DNA of 64,000 nucleotides from Acidimicrobiales bacterium (GTDB lineage: Bacteria; Actinomycetota; Acidimicrobiia; Acidimicrobiales; SZUA-35), in assembly GCA_020629155.1 (NCBI GenBank), contig JAHDDW010000001.1, forward strand, positions 284,454-348,453, read 5' to 3'. The translations under genes and the position numbers were made by a program. Positions 1 through 9,277 of the stretch are shown here, piece by piece. Within the stretch, counting starts at the first letter, position 1; each line of letters starts with the position of its first letter. A model generated the notes under the pieces. That model searched no databases. It was not told the DNA's origin and saw nothing but the letters and a program-made list of their open reading frames with translations.

Positions 1-139
1 ACTTTCAAGCCGTTTTTTATGGGTGCTTGTCCAAATAATGATTCAATAAAAAATCTTACAACTAGTGGTGTGTTCTGAATAGTATTCGATCTGCCGTTTC
101 TAGAGATGCCTTGTCACACATCACCTATACTATGGGTTT

Positions 140-832
140 ATGAGTTCAAGCGATGAGTCATCACCTTTCACCACGTCAACCGCTGGGCAAGCTTTCCTTG
201 TAAACCCAACCGAGAAAGAAAAGGGGCCAGGGGTTTTAGTGCTTCACTCATGGTGGGGACTCACCGATTGGACAAAAACGTATTGCCGTAACCTTGCAGA
301 TGAAGGTTACACCGTTTTAGCGCCAGATCTTTTAGAAGGAGCCCAACCTCAGACAGAAGAAGAAGGCGAATCGACGCTAGCGGCCTTAGACCCAGACGAG
401 CTAAGTGGCCTGGTGATGTCTTCAGCACAAACCCTTCGAGCTGTCAGCGAAGATTCAAACAAGCCACTAGCAGTTATCGGCTTTTCTATGGGTGCGTCTC
501 TTGCATTGTGGCTTTCGGCTCGGCTAACCCATGATGTAGCTGCGGCTGTCATTTTCTATGGCGCACAGTCAATTGACTTTGACGATGCGACTGCAAGTTA
601 TCAAGGACATTTCGGCACCGATGATCATATGGTCACTGAAGATGAGCGTGTACTGACAGAATCATTTATAGGGCTCGGCGGCTGTTCGACCGACTTTTAC
701 ACCTATGAAGGCGCTAAGCATTGGTTCTGCGAAAGTGGTCCTAATTATAACGAGGAAGCTTCTACCCTTTCTTGGCAGCGAACCCTCACATTTTTAGATT
801 CTTCTTTGAGACAGCAAGAAGCAGACACGTAA
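140..832 (+). CDS. Dienelactone hydrolase family protein
   Basis: A 230-residue cytosolic alpha/beta-hydrolase with no signal peptide. Near the N-terminus it has LVLHSWWGLTDW, the family's oxyanion-hole region. The nucleophile elbow GFSMGAS has Ser116 where classical dienelactone hydrolases carry Cys. An Asp in FGTDDHM and the His in KHWF complete a plausible triad. The length fits the family. The substrate cannot be read from sequence; dienelactone hydrolase itself opens the lactone ring in chlorocatechol breakdown, but the Ser nucleophile and the lack of any catechol gene nearby argue for a general esterase. It stands alone, about 100 bp before an ABC operon on the same strand. Confidence 0.8.
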   Translation: MSSSDESSPFTTSTAGQAFLVNPTEKEKGPGVLVLHSWWGLTDWTKTYCRNLADEGYTVLAPDLLEGAQPQTEEEGESTLAALDPDELSGLVMSSAQTLRAVSEDSNKPLAVIGFSMGASLALWLSARLTHDVAAAVIFYGAQSIDFDDATASYQGHFGTDDHMVTEDERVLTESFIGLGGCSTDFYTYEGAKHWFCESGPNYNEEASTLSWQRTLTFLDSSLRQQEADT

Positions 833-933
833 TCTTTTATGTTGTCTGAAAGATTTCTTTTAGGGTTGGACATAGAAGTACTGTTACAAGATGCGTAGTG
901 ACATCTTTTTTGAGGGTAGGATGACTCACACAT

Positions 934-1848
934 ATGGGACCATTAATTTCAGCACAAAATGTAGTTAAATCCTATGGGAAACATGCTGTTCTCCAAGGAA
1001 TCAACTTTGAAATTCAACCTGGTGTTACAGGTTTACTTGGCTCGAATGGCGCAGGGAAGACAACAATCCTTGGTCTTATTCTTGGGCTCCATCCAGCCGA
1101 TTCAGGAACACTTAGCGTTATGGGCAGCGACCCTTGGAAGGCTGGAGCCGATGTACGCACCCATCTTGGATACGCCCCAGAGCACCACACGTTACCTCCT
1201 GATTTGAAGGCTTCAGAATTTGTTGAACACGTCGCTGAGCTTCATGGTTTACCAACTGCCGAAGCAAGAACACGGGCCAGCGATGCGCTGTGGCTAGTGG
1301 GCCTTGGCGAGGAACGGTTCCGCCCGCTAGGAACGATGAGCACAGGACAACGCCAGCGCGTAAAGTTGGCGCAAGCAATAGCGCATGATCCTAAGCTCAT
1401 CATGCTTGACGAGCCGACAGATGGACTCGACCCAGCGCAACGAGACAACATGCTCGATGTTATAAAAAACGTTTCAACCGAGTTTGGCATTAACGTTTTA
1501 ATTTCATCGCACCTGATAGACGAAGTTGAACGCATCTGCGACGGCGTGGTGATTATCGGCGATGGTGTCACTAAAGCTTCTGGTTCACTAGACGAGCTTC
1601 GAGGCACCGCCGAGAGTTTCTTTCGGGCTGAAGTCGACGCCGACGCGGCCCATGTAGCGAAACTTTTGGCTACTTTAGAAACCACTACCCCAGCTACCGC
1701 TGATGGACGCATCATAACGATGCAAGGAGAATCCGACGAAATGCTTACCCAATTTAGAGACGCGTGTGTGCAACATGACGTTGGTATTGTTCGTCTAGAG
1801 AAAAACCGAGTAAGCCTTGAAGATGTATTTATAGAGAGTATGTCATGA
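934..1848 (+). CDS. ABC transporter ATP-binding protein (ABC-2 exporter type)
   Basis: Nucleotide-binding subunit of an exporter, 304 residues. Walker A is GSNGAGKTT near residue 37, the signature is MSTGQRQR, Walker B is LIMLDEPTDGLDP and the H-loop is SSHLIDEVE. About 85 residues follow the ATPase core, as is common for ABC-2 partners of the CcmA/NosF kind. The stop overlaps the next gene by 4 bp (ATGA), so it is translationally coupled to the permease. It is the first of four overlapping genes, which suggests two half-transporters made from one transcript. The cargo is unknown. Confidence 0.88.
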   Translation: MGPLISAQNVVKSYGKHAVLQGINFEIQPGVTGLLGSNGAGKTTILGLILGLHPADSGTLSVMGSDPWKAGADVRTHLGYAPEHHTLPPDLKASEFVEHVAELHGLPTAEARTRASDALWLVGLGEERFRPLGTMSTGQRQRVKLAQAIAHDPKLIMLDEPTDGLDPAQRDNMLDVIKNVSTEFGINVLISSHLIDEVERICDGVVIIGDGVTKASGSLDELRGTAESFFRAEVDADAAHVAKLLATLETTTPATADGRIITMQGESDEMLTQFRDACVQHDVGIVRLEKNRVSLEDVFIESMS

Positions 1849-2717
1849 CCGACGCACAGATTTATTCTCAAGGATACCGACGATACGAAGGCCCACGCAC
1901 TGGTGTGACTGGAGCAATAAGGTCTCTTGTCAAACATAGCATGCGTAAGTCGTTAGGTCTGGGTCGATCAGCTAGGCACAAGATAGTACCAGTCTTCGTT
2001 ATCTTGATTGCCTACGTACCAGCAATCGCTTTTATAGGCGTTGCTGCGTTAACCAAAGAGCTGAACGACTTTCTTGATATTTTGCCAAGTTACGCTGATT
2101 ACTATGGCTACATCACAACGTCGATACTGTTTATGGCCGCTTTTGTAACGCCAGAAATCTTGTGTACTGATAGACGCACAGGCTTCCTCGGTGTCTATTT
2201 AGCATCACCTTTGAATCGCATTTCGTACCTGTTCGGCAAAGGCATCACTGCCTTAGTAATGATTTTTACTGTAACGCTTGGGCCACCACTCTTCTTACTT
2301 ATTGCTTTCAGCTTACAAAATGTAGGGCCTGACGGTTTCGCTGGCTGGATAGAAATATTCATCAAAATACTTATCAGCGCTGCGGTTATCGGCATCCCAT
2401 ACGTGGCTGTTTCATTAGCGGTTAGCGCTGTGACAGATAGAAAAAACTTTGCGACGGCTGCTTTCCTCGCGATTGTCTTTGGTTCCTCAATCCTCGAATC
2501 GCTCCTAACCACAGAAGCAGACTTATCAAAAACTTTGCGATTATTGAATATTTTGGCCTTACCGGTTCAACTTGTTTACAGAATCTATGACGAGTCAGCT
2601 GCGTGGCGAGTTGCTGCGAACTCTACAAGCTCTTTATGGGTCGCATGGTTTGGTTGGGTTCTTGTTTCGCTTGCAATTGTGTGGGTTTCCTATAGAAGAA
2701 TGTTGGTACGACGATGA
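1845..2717 (+). CDS. ABC-2 type transporter permease
   Basis: Integral membrane protein of 290 residues with a polar N-terminus of about 45 residues, then about six hydrophobic segments, starting with the stretch around IVPVFVILIAYVPAIAFIGV. The pattern, including the C-terminal helix before YRRMLVRR, matches ABC-2 permeases. It overlaps the ATPase genes on both sides by 4 bp, so its partner is most likely the upstream ATPase. No substrate-specific motif is visible. Confidence 0.8.
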   Translation: MTDAQIYSQGYRRYEGPRTGVTGAIRSLVKHSMRKSLGLGRSARHKIVPVFVILIAYVPAIAFIGVAALTKELNDFLDILPSYADYYGYITTSILFMAAFVTPEILCTDRRTGFLGVYLASPLNRISYLFGKGITALVMIFTVTLGPPLFLLIAFSLQNVGPDGFAGWIEIFIKILISAAVIGIPYVAVSLAVSAVTDRKNFATAAFLAIVFGSSILESLLTTEADLSKTLRLLNILALPVQLVYRIYDESAAWRVAANSTSSLWVAWFGWVLVSLAIVWVSYRRMLVRR

Positions 2718-3697
2718 CGCAACAACCCCCTCCTCCATCATCTTCACAGCAGGCAGAAGCTTGGCCGCCGAAAGATTCAACGATCGTAGCACGATCACTT
2801 TCTAAATCTTTTCGTGGTGGGCTTGTCGCTCTTTCAGAACTTTCAGTTGCGATAGGCCCTGGCGTTACTGCCTTGTTAGGGCCAAATGGTGCTGGTAAAT
2901 CAACATTTATGCGACTGCTGTGCGGCCTAACTAAAGCTACTACTGGTGACATCTGGGTAGCAGGCGGCAACCCACGAAAAGACGCTGCGGTACGTGGTCG
3001 CATTGGTTTAGTGCCGCAGCAAGACGGCATCTTCGAACGTCAGCAGGTGTATGATTTTGTGTATCTCGCAGCAGTGCTACATAACGTTGATGATCCGCAG
3101 AGTGCGACACTACGTGCGTTAGAACTTGTTGAGCTTAATCCTCAAGAGCTGACTCGTCCTCTCGGTTCGTTCTCCAAAGGTATGCGTCAACGAGCCAAGA
3201 TTGCCCAAGCGATCGTGCATGACCCTGACGTGATTGTGTTAGACGAACCACTTAATGGACTTGACCCTAAACAACGCCGCCATATGATCGCTCTTTTCCA
3301 TAGCTTAGGAGAGCAGGGGAAAACTATTCTTGTTTCGAGCCATATTCTTGAAGAAGTTGAACGGTTCGGTTCACATATCGTAGTGCTTTCTAAAGGACGA
3401 CTCGCAGCAGAAGGAGACTTCCGATCGATCCGATCGTTGATGGATCATCAACCTCGTAAAGTAAAAATTGCCTGTGACAAGCCAAAGAACGTTGCGGCAA
3501 GGCTTATAGAATCGTCTTCTATAGCTAGCTGCACATTGCATGATGAAGAAACGTTTGAAATTACCACGGCTGACGCTGGAGCGTTTCGGAAAGAAATAGC
3601 GATTGCTTGTCAAAAAAGTGACTCGTTACTGTCAGAAGTTACACCGTTAGATGAAGATCTTGAAAGTGTCTTCCGCTACTTAGTCGGAGAGCGATAA
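2714..3697 (+). CDS. ABC transporter ATP-binding protein (second ATPase of the operon)
   Basis: A 327-residue ATPase subunit. Walker A is GPNGAGKST, the signature is FSKGMRQR, Walker B is VIVLDEPLNGLDP and the H-loop is SSHILEEVE. The N-terminal 25 residues are rich in Pro, Ser and Gln and lie outside the fold. It overlaps the previous permease by 4 bp and the next permease by 1 bp (TAATG). It is clearly a paralogue of the first ATPase, so the operon may encode a heterodimeric ATPase with two different permeases. Confidence 0.88.
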   Translation: MTQQPPPPSSSQQAEAWPPKDSTIVARSLSKSFRGGLVALSELSVAIGPGVTALLGPNGAGKSTFMRLLCGLTKATTGDIWVAGGNPRKDAAVRGRIGLVPQQDGIFERQQVYDFVYLAAVLHNVDDPQSATLRALELVELNPQELTRPLGSFSKGMRQRAKIAQAIVHDPDVIVLDEPLNGLDPKQRRHMIALFHSLGEQGKTILVSSHILEEVERFGSHIVVLSKGRLAAEGDFRSIRSLMDHQPRKVKIACDKPKNVAARLIESSSIASCTLHDEETFEITTADAGAFRKEIAIACQKSDSLLSEVTPLDEDLESVFRYLVGER

Positions 3698-4422
3698 TGA
3701 GGCAATTTACTGCGACATACAAACTTTTTTTGCAGCATCAGATCACCAAAGGAAGACTGACACTTATCTCTGTGATGGCTGCCATAGCAGTTCTTCTCGG
3801 TTTCATCATAGGAAGCAGCGGAGGCGATACCAGAGAAGGAGCTGTCGTCTTAATCATGGGTTATGGCATCAACTTCGGCGTACCGATAATTGCGCTTGTG
3901 CTTGCTAGCTCTTCGTTTGGACAGCTTAAAGAAGACGAGACACTCGTCTATCTATGGTTAAAACCAAGCTCACGAATAGCCACTGTCGTAGCTGCTTGGT
4001 TTGCGGCATTATCAGCGGTAATCCCTGCCGTTGCGATACCACTTACAATAACCTCCTTGGTTGCAAGCTCATTTGATTTTTCTTTAGCAGGCCCAACATT
4101 TCTGGCAATCTCGCTCGCTGTCGTGGCCTATAGCGCTGTGTTTAGTTTCGTAGGCCTTGTACTAAAGAAAGCTTTGATATGGGGATTCGTCTATATCTTC
4201 ATTTGGGAGTTATTGATAGGAAACCTTGCTCCTGGTACCTCTAAATTAGCTATCAAAACGTACCCAACATCGATATTGATAAATATGACAGATGAAGATA
4301 TAAACGGTGATCTGACTGGCTTTTTCGTTTCAACACCTGCCGCAATCATAACGCTCGTTGCTATCACGTGTGCATCTATAGCCTTAACCGCCTGGCGGCT
4401 CCAAGAAACAGAAGTTGCATAG
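3697..4422 (+). CDS. ABC-2 type transporter permease (second permease)
   Basis: Membrane protein of 241 residues with about six hydrophobic segments, ending in a final helix before the tail WRLQETEVA. The motif region QLKEDETLVYLWLKP after the second helix resembles the cytoplasmic coupling segment of ABC-2 permeases. The start codon shares one base with the stop of the upstream ATPase. It is the last gene of the four-gene operon and its stop abuts the convergent isochorismatase-family gene, leaving no room for a separate terminator. Confidence 0.8.
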   Translation: MRQFTATYKLFLQHQITKGRLTLISVMAAIAVLLGFIIGSSGGDTREGAVVLIMGYGINFGVPIIALVLASSSFGQLKEDETLVYLWLKPSSRIATVVAAWFAALSAVIPAVAIPLTITSLVASSFDFSLAGPTFLAISLAVVAYSAVFSFVGLVLKKALIWGFVYIFIWELLIGNLAPGTSKLAIKTYPTSILINMTDEDINGDLTGFFVSTPAAIITLVAITCASIALTAWRLQETEVA

Positions 4423-4967
4423 CTAACGCAAGATACGCGTATCTACAGGACAGGAATGATTAGTCATTTTTTGTTCTCTAAGAAGAGAAAGCCCTTGAGC
4501 ATGACGCTTCTCAGTCGACGATTCGCAGCATTCTTCAAGAGCGTAAACAGGGTATCCGCGATCGAATGCAGAAGCCAATACGCAATCTTGCGTTTCTAAC
4601 CCTACAAGATGTACTTCTTCAATAGAATTTTGGATGAGACACTCTTGCACATTGTTTTCACTTTCGAAAACAGACCTTGTGTGTTTTATGATCTGTACAA
4701 GGTTTTTGCCGCTCAAATGTTTTGCTATTTGTTTGTTTACGCGCGTATCATCGTTTTTTGGGGCGCACCAGTCTTGTTGCTGTTTCCATAATGAATCTTC
4801 ACCAGCTTCAAATACAACACTAAGATAGAAGTCGTAGACATTTTTTGGAGTAAAAATTCTATATTTGGAATAATATACTCGTTCCGTGAATCTAAAAACT
4901 CTTTCTGCACATCAATAACAAAAAGCGCTTTTCTTCTTTCAGTAACAGGAAACGGAATTTTAATCAT
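4423..4967 (-). pseudogene. Isochorismatase-family cysteine hydrolase, frameshifted
   Basis: Read with one frame change, this is a complete small cysteine hydrolase of the nicotinamidase/isochorismatase superfamily. The N-terminal part has ALFVIDVQKEFLD (catalytic Asp) after the ATG at 4967, which is preceded by AGGA. The C-terminal part has GLETQDCVLASAFDRGY (catalytic Cys). The frames join at a run of five A (plus strand 4852-4856): adding one base turns an unnatural reading into IEFFTPKNVYDFYLSVVFEAG, continuous with the rest. It follows a DUF1737 gene and metZ on the same strand. Either a recent inactivation or a homopolymer sequencing error; the reading frame downstream is otherwise intact. 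The substrate is unknown. Confidence 0.75.
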
Positions 4968-4977
4968 ATTCCTGCTC

Positions 4978-5196
4978 TCACACTGTTGGCAGGATGACTG
5001 CTTGGGCGACCACGTTGTGGCCGCCAGCAGTACTAATAGACGGCGAGCCGTACAAAACATATCCTTCATTTAGTGCAGCGCTGACTCGCTCACAAAATGA
5101 TGCGTCGTCAGGGCCTGTCAATAACCGATAACGCAACTGGCCCTCTTCATTTCGACTCACATCACACGCTTGCGTCTGCATGTCATCATCTATCAT
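4978..5196 (-). CDS. DUF1737 domain protein
   Basis: A 72-residue protein matching the DUF1737 pattern: YRLLTGPDDASFCERVSAAL, then EGYVLYGSPSIS, then a short strand AQAVILP. Function is unknown for the family. The start at 5196 is supported by AAGGAGA about seven bases upstream on the minus strand. It lies 12 bp after the metZ stop and 10 bp before the isochorismatase-family start, so the three are probably one transcript. Confidence 0.8.
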   Translation of the reverse strand: MIDDDMQTQACDVSRNEEGQLRYRLLTGPDDASFCERVSAALNEGYVLYGSPSISTAGGHNVVAQAVILPTV

Positions 5197-5208
5197 CAGA
5201 ACATCTCC

Positions 5209-6408
5209 TTATGCAGTTATTGCTTGGTCTAGGTCTTGCCAAAGTTCTTCGATATCTTCTAGACCGACCGATAAACGGATAAGACCTTCGCTGATACCAA
5301 CCTCGGCTCGTGCTTCTGGCCCCAACCGTCTATGTGTCGTTGTCGCAGGATGGGTCATTAAACTTTTCGAATCGCCAATATTGTTAGAGATATCGATTAT
5401 CGACAACGCATTCATCAAACGAAACGCCGACGATTTATTGGCTACTTCAAAGGTAAGAATCGTGCCGCCTGAAGCCATCTGCTTTTTCGCAAGCGTAACC
5501 TGAGGATGAGAATCAAGCGTTGGATACGACACCTTCTTTACTCTGCTATGTGATTCTAACCTTTGCGCAAGCGATAAAGCAGCAGCGCTTTGAGCTTCAA
5601 CCCGAAGCTTTACTGTCTCTAACCCTTTCACAAGTACCCAGGCATTAAACGGGCTCAAGCTAGGCCCAGTATGTCGGATGAAAGGCTGCACATAGTCTTC
5701 ATAAAACGAATCGCTGCTTAGAATAGCGCCGCCGAGCGTTCTGCCTTGGCCATCGATATGTTTCGTCGCTGAGTAGACAACAACATCAGCGCCTAACTCT
5801 AACGGTTTTTGCAAGATCGGGCTCGCAAAAACATTATCAATCATTACTAGCGCACCAGCAGCATGCGCCATTTCAGACACAGCAGCCACATCGACAAGCT
5901 GCAATGTTGGATTAGACGGCGACTCTAAAAACACGGCTTTCGCACCGCCTTGCAATGCTTGCTCCCACGCCGCAAGATCGCAGCCATCGACCAAAACAGA
6001 TTCGACGCCGAAACGCGGCAGAATCTCAGCCAAAATAACGTGACAAGAACCAAATAACGCACGCGAAGAAACGACTTTATCGCCAGCAGAAAGGAAACCA
6101 GCCAAGGCTGCATACACCGCCGCCATGCCACTTGCAGTAGCTTGGCAAGCCTCCGCTCCTTCAAGTAGACGTAAACGCTCCTCAAACATAGCTACTGTTG
6201 GATTGCCATAGCGAGAGTACACAAAACGGTCTTGATCGATAAAAGCTTGTTCGGCTGCTTCTGCAGACTCATAGACATAGCCGGAGGTCAGATACATCGC
6301 TTCAGATGTCTCACAAAAATCAGAGCGCATCATCGCTCCACGCACCAACGTTGTTGCTGTGTGCTGATATTGCGCATCTTTATTTGTATCTGAAATAGAT
6401 AGCATCAT
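5209..6408 (-). CDS. metZ: O-succinylhomoserine sulfhydrylase (Cys/Met metabolism PLP enzyme)
   Basis: PLP-dependent enzyme of the cystathionine gamma-synthase family, 399 residues from the ATG at 6408, which has a perfect AGGAGGT just upstream; the open frame extends further but the extra N-terminus looks non-coding. The PLP lysine is Lys216 in YSATKHIDGQGR, a form of the motif characteristic of MetZ. Other family motifs are RYGNPTV, ATASGMAAVYAALAG and FLESPSNPTL. MetZ makes homocysteine directly from O-succinylhomoserine and sulfide. It heads a minus-strand operon with DUF1737 and an isochorismatase-like gene. I saw no convincing SAM riboswitch in the leader. Confidence 0.88.
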   Translation of the reverse strand: MMLSISDTNKDAQYQHTATTLVRGAMMRSDFCETSEAMYLTSGYVYESAEAAEQAFIDQDRFVYSRYGNPTVAMFEERLRLLEGAEACQATASGMAAVYAALAGFLSAGDKVVSSRALFGSCHVILAEILPRFGVESVLVDGCDLAAWEQALQGGAKAVFLESPSNPTLQLVDVAAVSEMAHAAGALVMIDNVFASPILQKPLELGADVVVYSATKHIDGQGRTLGGAILSSDSFYEDYVQPFIRHTGPSLSPFNAWVLVKGLETVKLRVEAQSAAALSLAQRLESHSRVKKVSYPTLDSHPQVTLAKKQMASGGTILTFEVANKSSAFRLMNALSIIDISNNIGDSKSLMTHPATTTHRRLGPEARAEVGISEGLIRLSVGLEDIEELWQDLDQAITA

Positions 6409-6739
6409 AGACCTCCTTCTAGTTATTTCGCAGTGTAGCAAAGCTGCAACCATTGCACCCAAATGCACCATCGATAAGACAAGCAGCATCAACAACTTGA
6501 AGGCAAGTGTTCATCAAGCATTTCCACCATAAAAATTTTCAGAACATGATTACTGCCATGCACCTACTCGCTGTTACTAGCCTCAATTAGTCTGGTAGAC
6601 TGCTATGTTTGTGGCCAAAATCAAACCTAGTCAACGAAAATCAAAAGGTGCTAGTTTGATGGCTCTAAAAAATAATCTCAAAAAGTGAAACTTTTCTCTT
6701 CTTCTTTGCATCACAGTAGAAGAGACAACAAAGGAAACT
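6409..6739. other. Divergent intergenic region between metZ and a lipoprotein gene
   Basis: This 331-bp gap should hold the promoters of both divergent genes. Two small symmetries are visible: AGTCTGGTAGACT at 6589-6601, and an imperfect inverted repeat ATCAAACCTAG (6620-6630) with CTAGTTTGAT (6651-6660), differing by one extra C. Either could be an operator. The plus-strand gene has AAAGGA just before its ATG. I see no further gene that I can support. Confidence 0.4.
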
Positions 6740-8149
6740 ATGAAATTTATCAGTAAAACACCTTCCAAAAGCCACCTAGCACTTCTTGTTGGGTGCACGC
6801 TTTTTGCTGCAAGCTGCGGAGACTCAGTCGCTGCCGAAGCCGAAAGCGCAGGAGCAGGCGACCAGTTCTGTGCAGCAGCCGCCGACACTGAAGACATTAT
6901 GGCAGATATCGACGTATCTGATCCAGACAAGGATGACCTCGAAAAAATCAATAAGAAATTTAAAGAAGTTAGAGAACTTCTGCCAGAGGAAGCATCTGAT
7001 GAGAATCAAGAGTTTCTATTAGAGCAAGAAGACCTTACCGATGGTAACGGTATCGAGTTCTACACATTAGAAGATCGAGACAAAATACGAAATAACAGCC
7101 GAATGGCTAGAGACTTTGGAAACTTTATCGATTCATATTGTGACGGTAAATCTGCAAAAGAGTCTGACTCTGAAGATTCAGACAAAAAGTCTGATACAAC
7201 AGACGCGAGCAACAGCGCAACTTCTGAAAAAGAATCTACACCAGTTCAAGCAAGTAGCTTTAGCACTGACGGGCCGTCAGGCAACTATGAAAATGTTACT
7301 GTTACTGTGGCTCAAGTTGCTGCGACAACGGCAGAACCAGTTAGTTATTTGACTGACGCTCCAGAAGAACCAACCGACAACAATTATGTGCTTGTCAAGC
7401 TTGATTTAGAAGCCACAACCGATGATACAAATAGTTTCTCGGCGCAAGATTTTAAACTTGAACTTAGCGATGGTACCTCTGTTGCTGGCGAGTCATTGCT
7501 AGATGATAACGGTCAACTGGGCAAGCTTTCTCTTCGGGGACGTGACTCGACACAAGGGTACGTCGTTTTCCAAACAAACTCGTTTCTTACTAGTGTCAGC
7601 GACGTCGCTATAATAGTAAGCCGAAACGAGGATGTGCCGCTCAAACTACCTTTTGAAGGCGTAGTCGAGGCAACCTATCCTCTTACTCTTGAAGATGGGC
7701 AGACAGGGCAAATGGTTGGTAAACCCGCCGTCAATATCTGTGACACACTCTTTAACACAACCGTGAAAGATGCGACTATTCGACTAGAAACATTTGCTGA
7801 TGTGACAAACGAAGGGCGAGCTGGCAGAAATACTCGCTTTGTAGACATCATGTTAGAAACCGAAAACATAACCAATGCTACAGAGGGATCAGTAAGCCAG
7901 CAGCAGTCTTGTAATTCCTATAGCGGCATACTCGTGGATACAAACATCCGCTTGCTTGCTGACGGTAAACCTTTATCTAACGAGACAGCAAGTTTCAGAT
8001 GGCCAAATATCAAAGTTGGCTCCGCTGAAGATATAAATCTTGTGTATGAAATCCCTCTTGAAACTAAAGAAATAACCCTTGTCGGCCACGAAGACGACGA
8101 CATTCTTGCCACCTGGAAACTTACTCTCGCTGCAGTCGCTGGCGAGTAA
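6740..8149 (+). CDS. Secreted lipoprotein of unknown function
   Basis: A 469-residue protein with a lipoprotein signal: basic start MKFISKTPSKSH, hydrophobic core, and lipobox FAASC ending at Cys33. The region before about residue 140 is acidic and probably helical; residues 135-165 are a Ser/Asp/Lys linker; the rest looks like two beta-rich domains with a DUF4352-like feel (for example YVLVKLDLEATTDD and the later FVDIMLETENITN). I cannot assign a family firmly. It stands alone with its own promoter region and a strong terminator right after the stop. Confidence 0.75.
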   Translation: MKFISKTPSKSHLALLVGCTLFAASCGDSVAAEAESAGAGDQFCAAAADTEDIMADIDVSDPDKDDLEKINKKFKEVRELLPEEASDENQEFLLEQEDLTDGNGIEFYTLEDRDKIRNNSRMARDFGNFIDSYCDGKSAKESDSEDSDKKSDTTDASNSATSEKESTPVQASSFSTDGPSGNYENVTVTVAQVAATTAEPVSYLTDAPEEPTDNNYVLVKLDLEATTDDTNSFSAQDFKLELSDGTSVAGESLLDDNGQLGKLSLRGRDSTQGYVVFQTNSFLTSVSDVAIIVSRNEDVPLKLPFEGVVEATYPLTLEDGQTGQMVGKPAVNICDTLFNTTVKDATIRLETFADVTNEGRAGRNTRFVDIMLETENITNATEGSVSQQQSCNSYSGILVDTNIRLLADGKPLSNETASFRWPNIKVGSAEDINLVYEIPLETKEITLVGHEDDDILATWKLTLAAVAGE

Positions 8150-8158
8150 GCAAGATCG

Positions 8159-8215
8159 ACCTGACTTTCAAACCTGCTAGGGAGCTGATGGCGGCACTCG
8201 GTTTGAAAGTCAGGT
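8159..8215 (+). terminator. Rho-independent terminator, perfect 16-bp stem
   Basis: ACCTGACTTTCAAACC at 8159-8174 and its exact reverse complement at 8200-8215 enclose a 25-base loop and are followed by a run of T. It sits 10 bp after the lipoprotein stop codon and separates it from the next gene. Confidence 0.9.
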
Positions 8216-8307
8216 TTTTTACTCAACCAAACTGTACGTCTTGATTGCCTACCTCTGCTGATAGTCATCATGTTAGAATGATTTTGTTGATAGAAGAGCG
8301 GGCGCTG

Positions 8308-9264
8308 ATGGATCAATTAACTGTAAGTAGTTATCTGAGGTTGATCGAACAACTAGAAAAATCAGATGATCTTGGAGCTTCGATAAAAGCGGCCCTTACC
8401 TTGCTAGAACATAGGTCCACAGACAAGGAGATACACCTTGCATCTGCAGAAGACTCAAAGAAAGCATCTTTGCTTATGAAAGCCACCCCTTATGAAGACA
8501 TTTGGGGTCTATCAATTAGAAAAGCTGCTCAAATTGATAAACTTGATGCCAGCAGAAGGTCTAAAAAATTAAAAGAAAAATTTGAGCAAGTTGTTTTTCA
8601 AGTCATGATTGACAGTTCTGAAATAATCACATTTACTAGCTATAACAGTACCGGGCAAAAAGTAGCTACTAGAAACAGAGCTATACAATCAGTAGCTGCT
8701 GAAATTGCTCTGAGGACATCTTTCAAAATCCTTCTGCCTGGGTACACAATTTTGCGTGCCGCCAAATTGATAAATACAACAGGTAGATACGAAATAGAAC
8801 CATCTGAATATCAAAAAGTGGATTTTATAACCAACTTGGCAAATCAGCTCGACTCTACGATGAGACCGGATCTTCTCTTAAGCATCGCATCGCATTTGCT
8901 TCTACTAGTCAAGAAAAATTCTCTTGAGGAAACAAAGATAGTTACTTGTCTACAATCTCTTTCGAATACACAAGGTACAACCACCATTGACTCGCCAGAT
9001 GGTTTGGTAACAGATCATATCGGAAGTTTAGTTGAATATTTATTGCAACCAAACTATACAGGCTTTGGGACTAACACATCATCAGATTCCGCTGCTGGAC
9101 CAGCAGCTAGTGACACAACGATTACCGAGGCTGGCCTTTGGGGTGGACATGGAAACCCAACCGCTACAGCATGGGCTTGCGACCTGCACGGTGCAAACCT
9201 GAACGGTGCAAACCCTAGTCGCAACCACTCAACCCATCCTGAAAATTTCGAGATAGCACCATAG
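8308..9264 (+). CDS. Hypothetical protein, no recognised family
   Basis: About 318 residues from the ATG at 8308; the frame is open from 8245 but the upstream starts are weak and lack a ribosome site. Residues 1-190 look helical and charged (for example SRRSKKLKEKFEQVVFQ). A segment RTSFKILLPGYTILRAAKLI is moderately hydrophobic but no clear membrane helix or signal peptide is present. The last 60 residues change character: Thr/Ser/Gly-rich, then two pentapeptide-like units (DLHGA, NLNGA) encoded by a 12-bp direct repeat at 9188 and 9203. I do not recognise it. It lies alone between a terminator and the convergent sigma gene. Confidence 0.6.
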   Translation: MDQLTVSSYLRLIEQLEKSDDLGASIKAALTLLEHRSTDKEIHLASAEDSKKASLLMKATPYEDIWGLSIRKAAQIDKLDASRRSKKLKEKFEQVVFQVMIDSSEIITFTSYNSTGQKVATRNRAIQSVAAEIALRTSFKILLPGYTILRAAKLINTTGRYEIEPSEYQKVDFITNLANQLDSTMRPDLLLSIASHLLLLVKKNSLEETKIVTCLQSLSNTQGTTTIDSPDGLVTDHIGSLVEYLLQPNYTGFGTNTSSDSAAGPAASDTTITEAGLWGGHGNPTATAWACDLHGANLNGANPSRNHSTHPENFEIAP

Positions 9265-9277
9265 CATAACCAGGCGC

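Noticed and set aside
1242-1937. Long minus-strand frame opposite the first ABC ATPase
   Set aside because: Antisense shadow of the ATPase gene, Ser-rich and without any family feature.
6411-6480. Possible SAM-II-like riboswitch before metZ (minus strand): GGTGCATTTG, then TTGCAGC and GCTACA
   Set aside because: The word order resembles SAM-II, but the required first stem does not pair and the conserved GGTGATTTG and GCTAAA are both altered.
5209-8149. Possible genomic island boundary around metZ and the lipoprotein
   Set aside because: No integrase, tRNA or direct repeats; base use looks like the neighbours.
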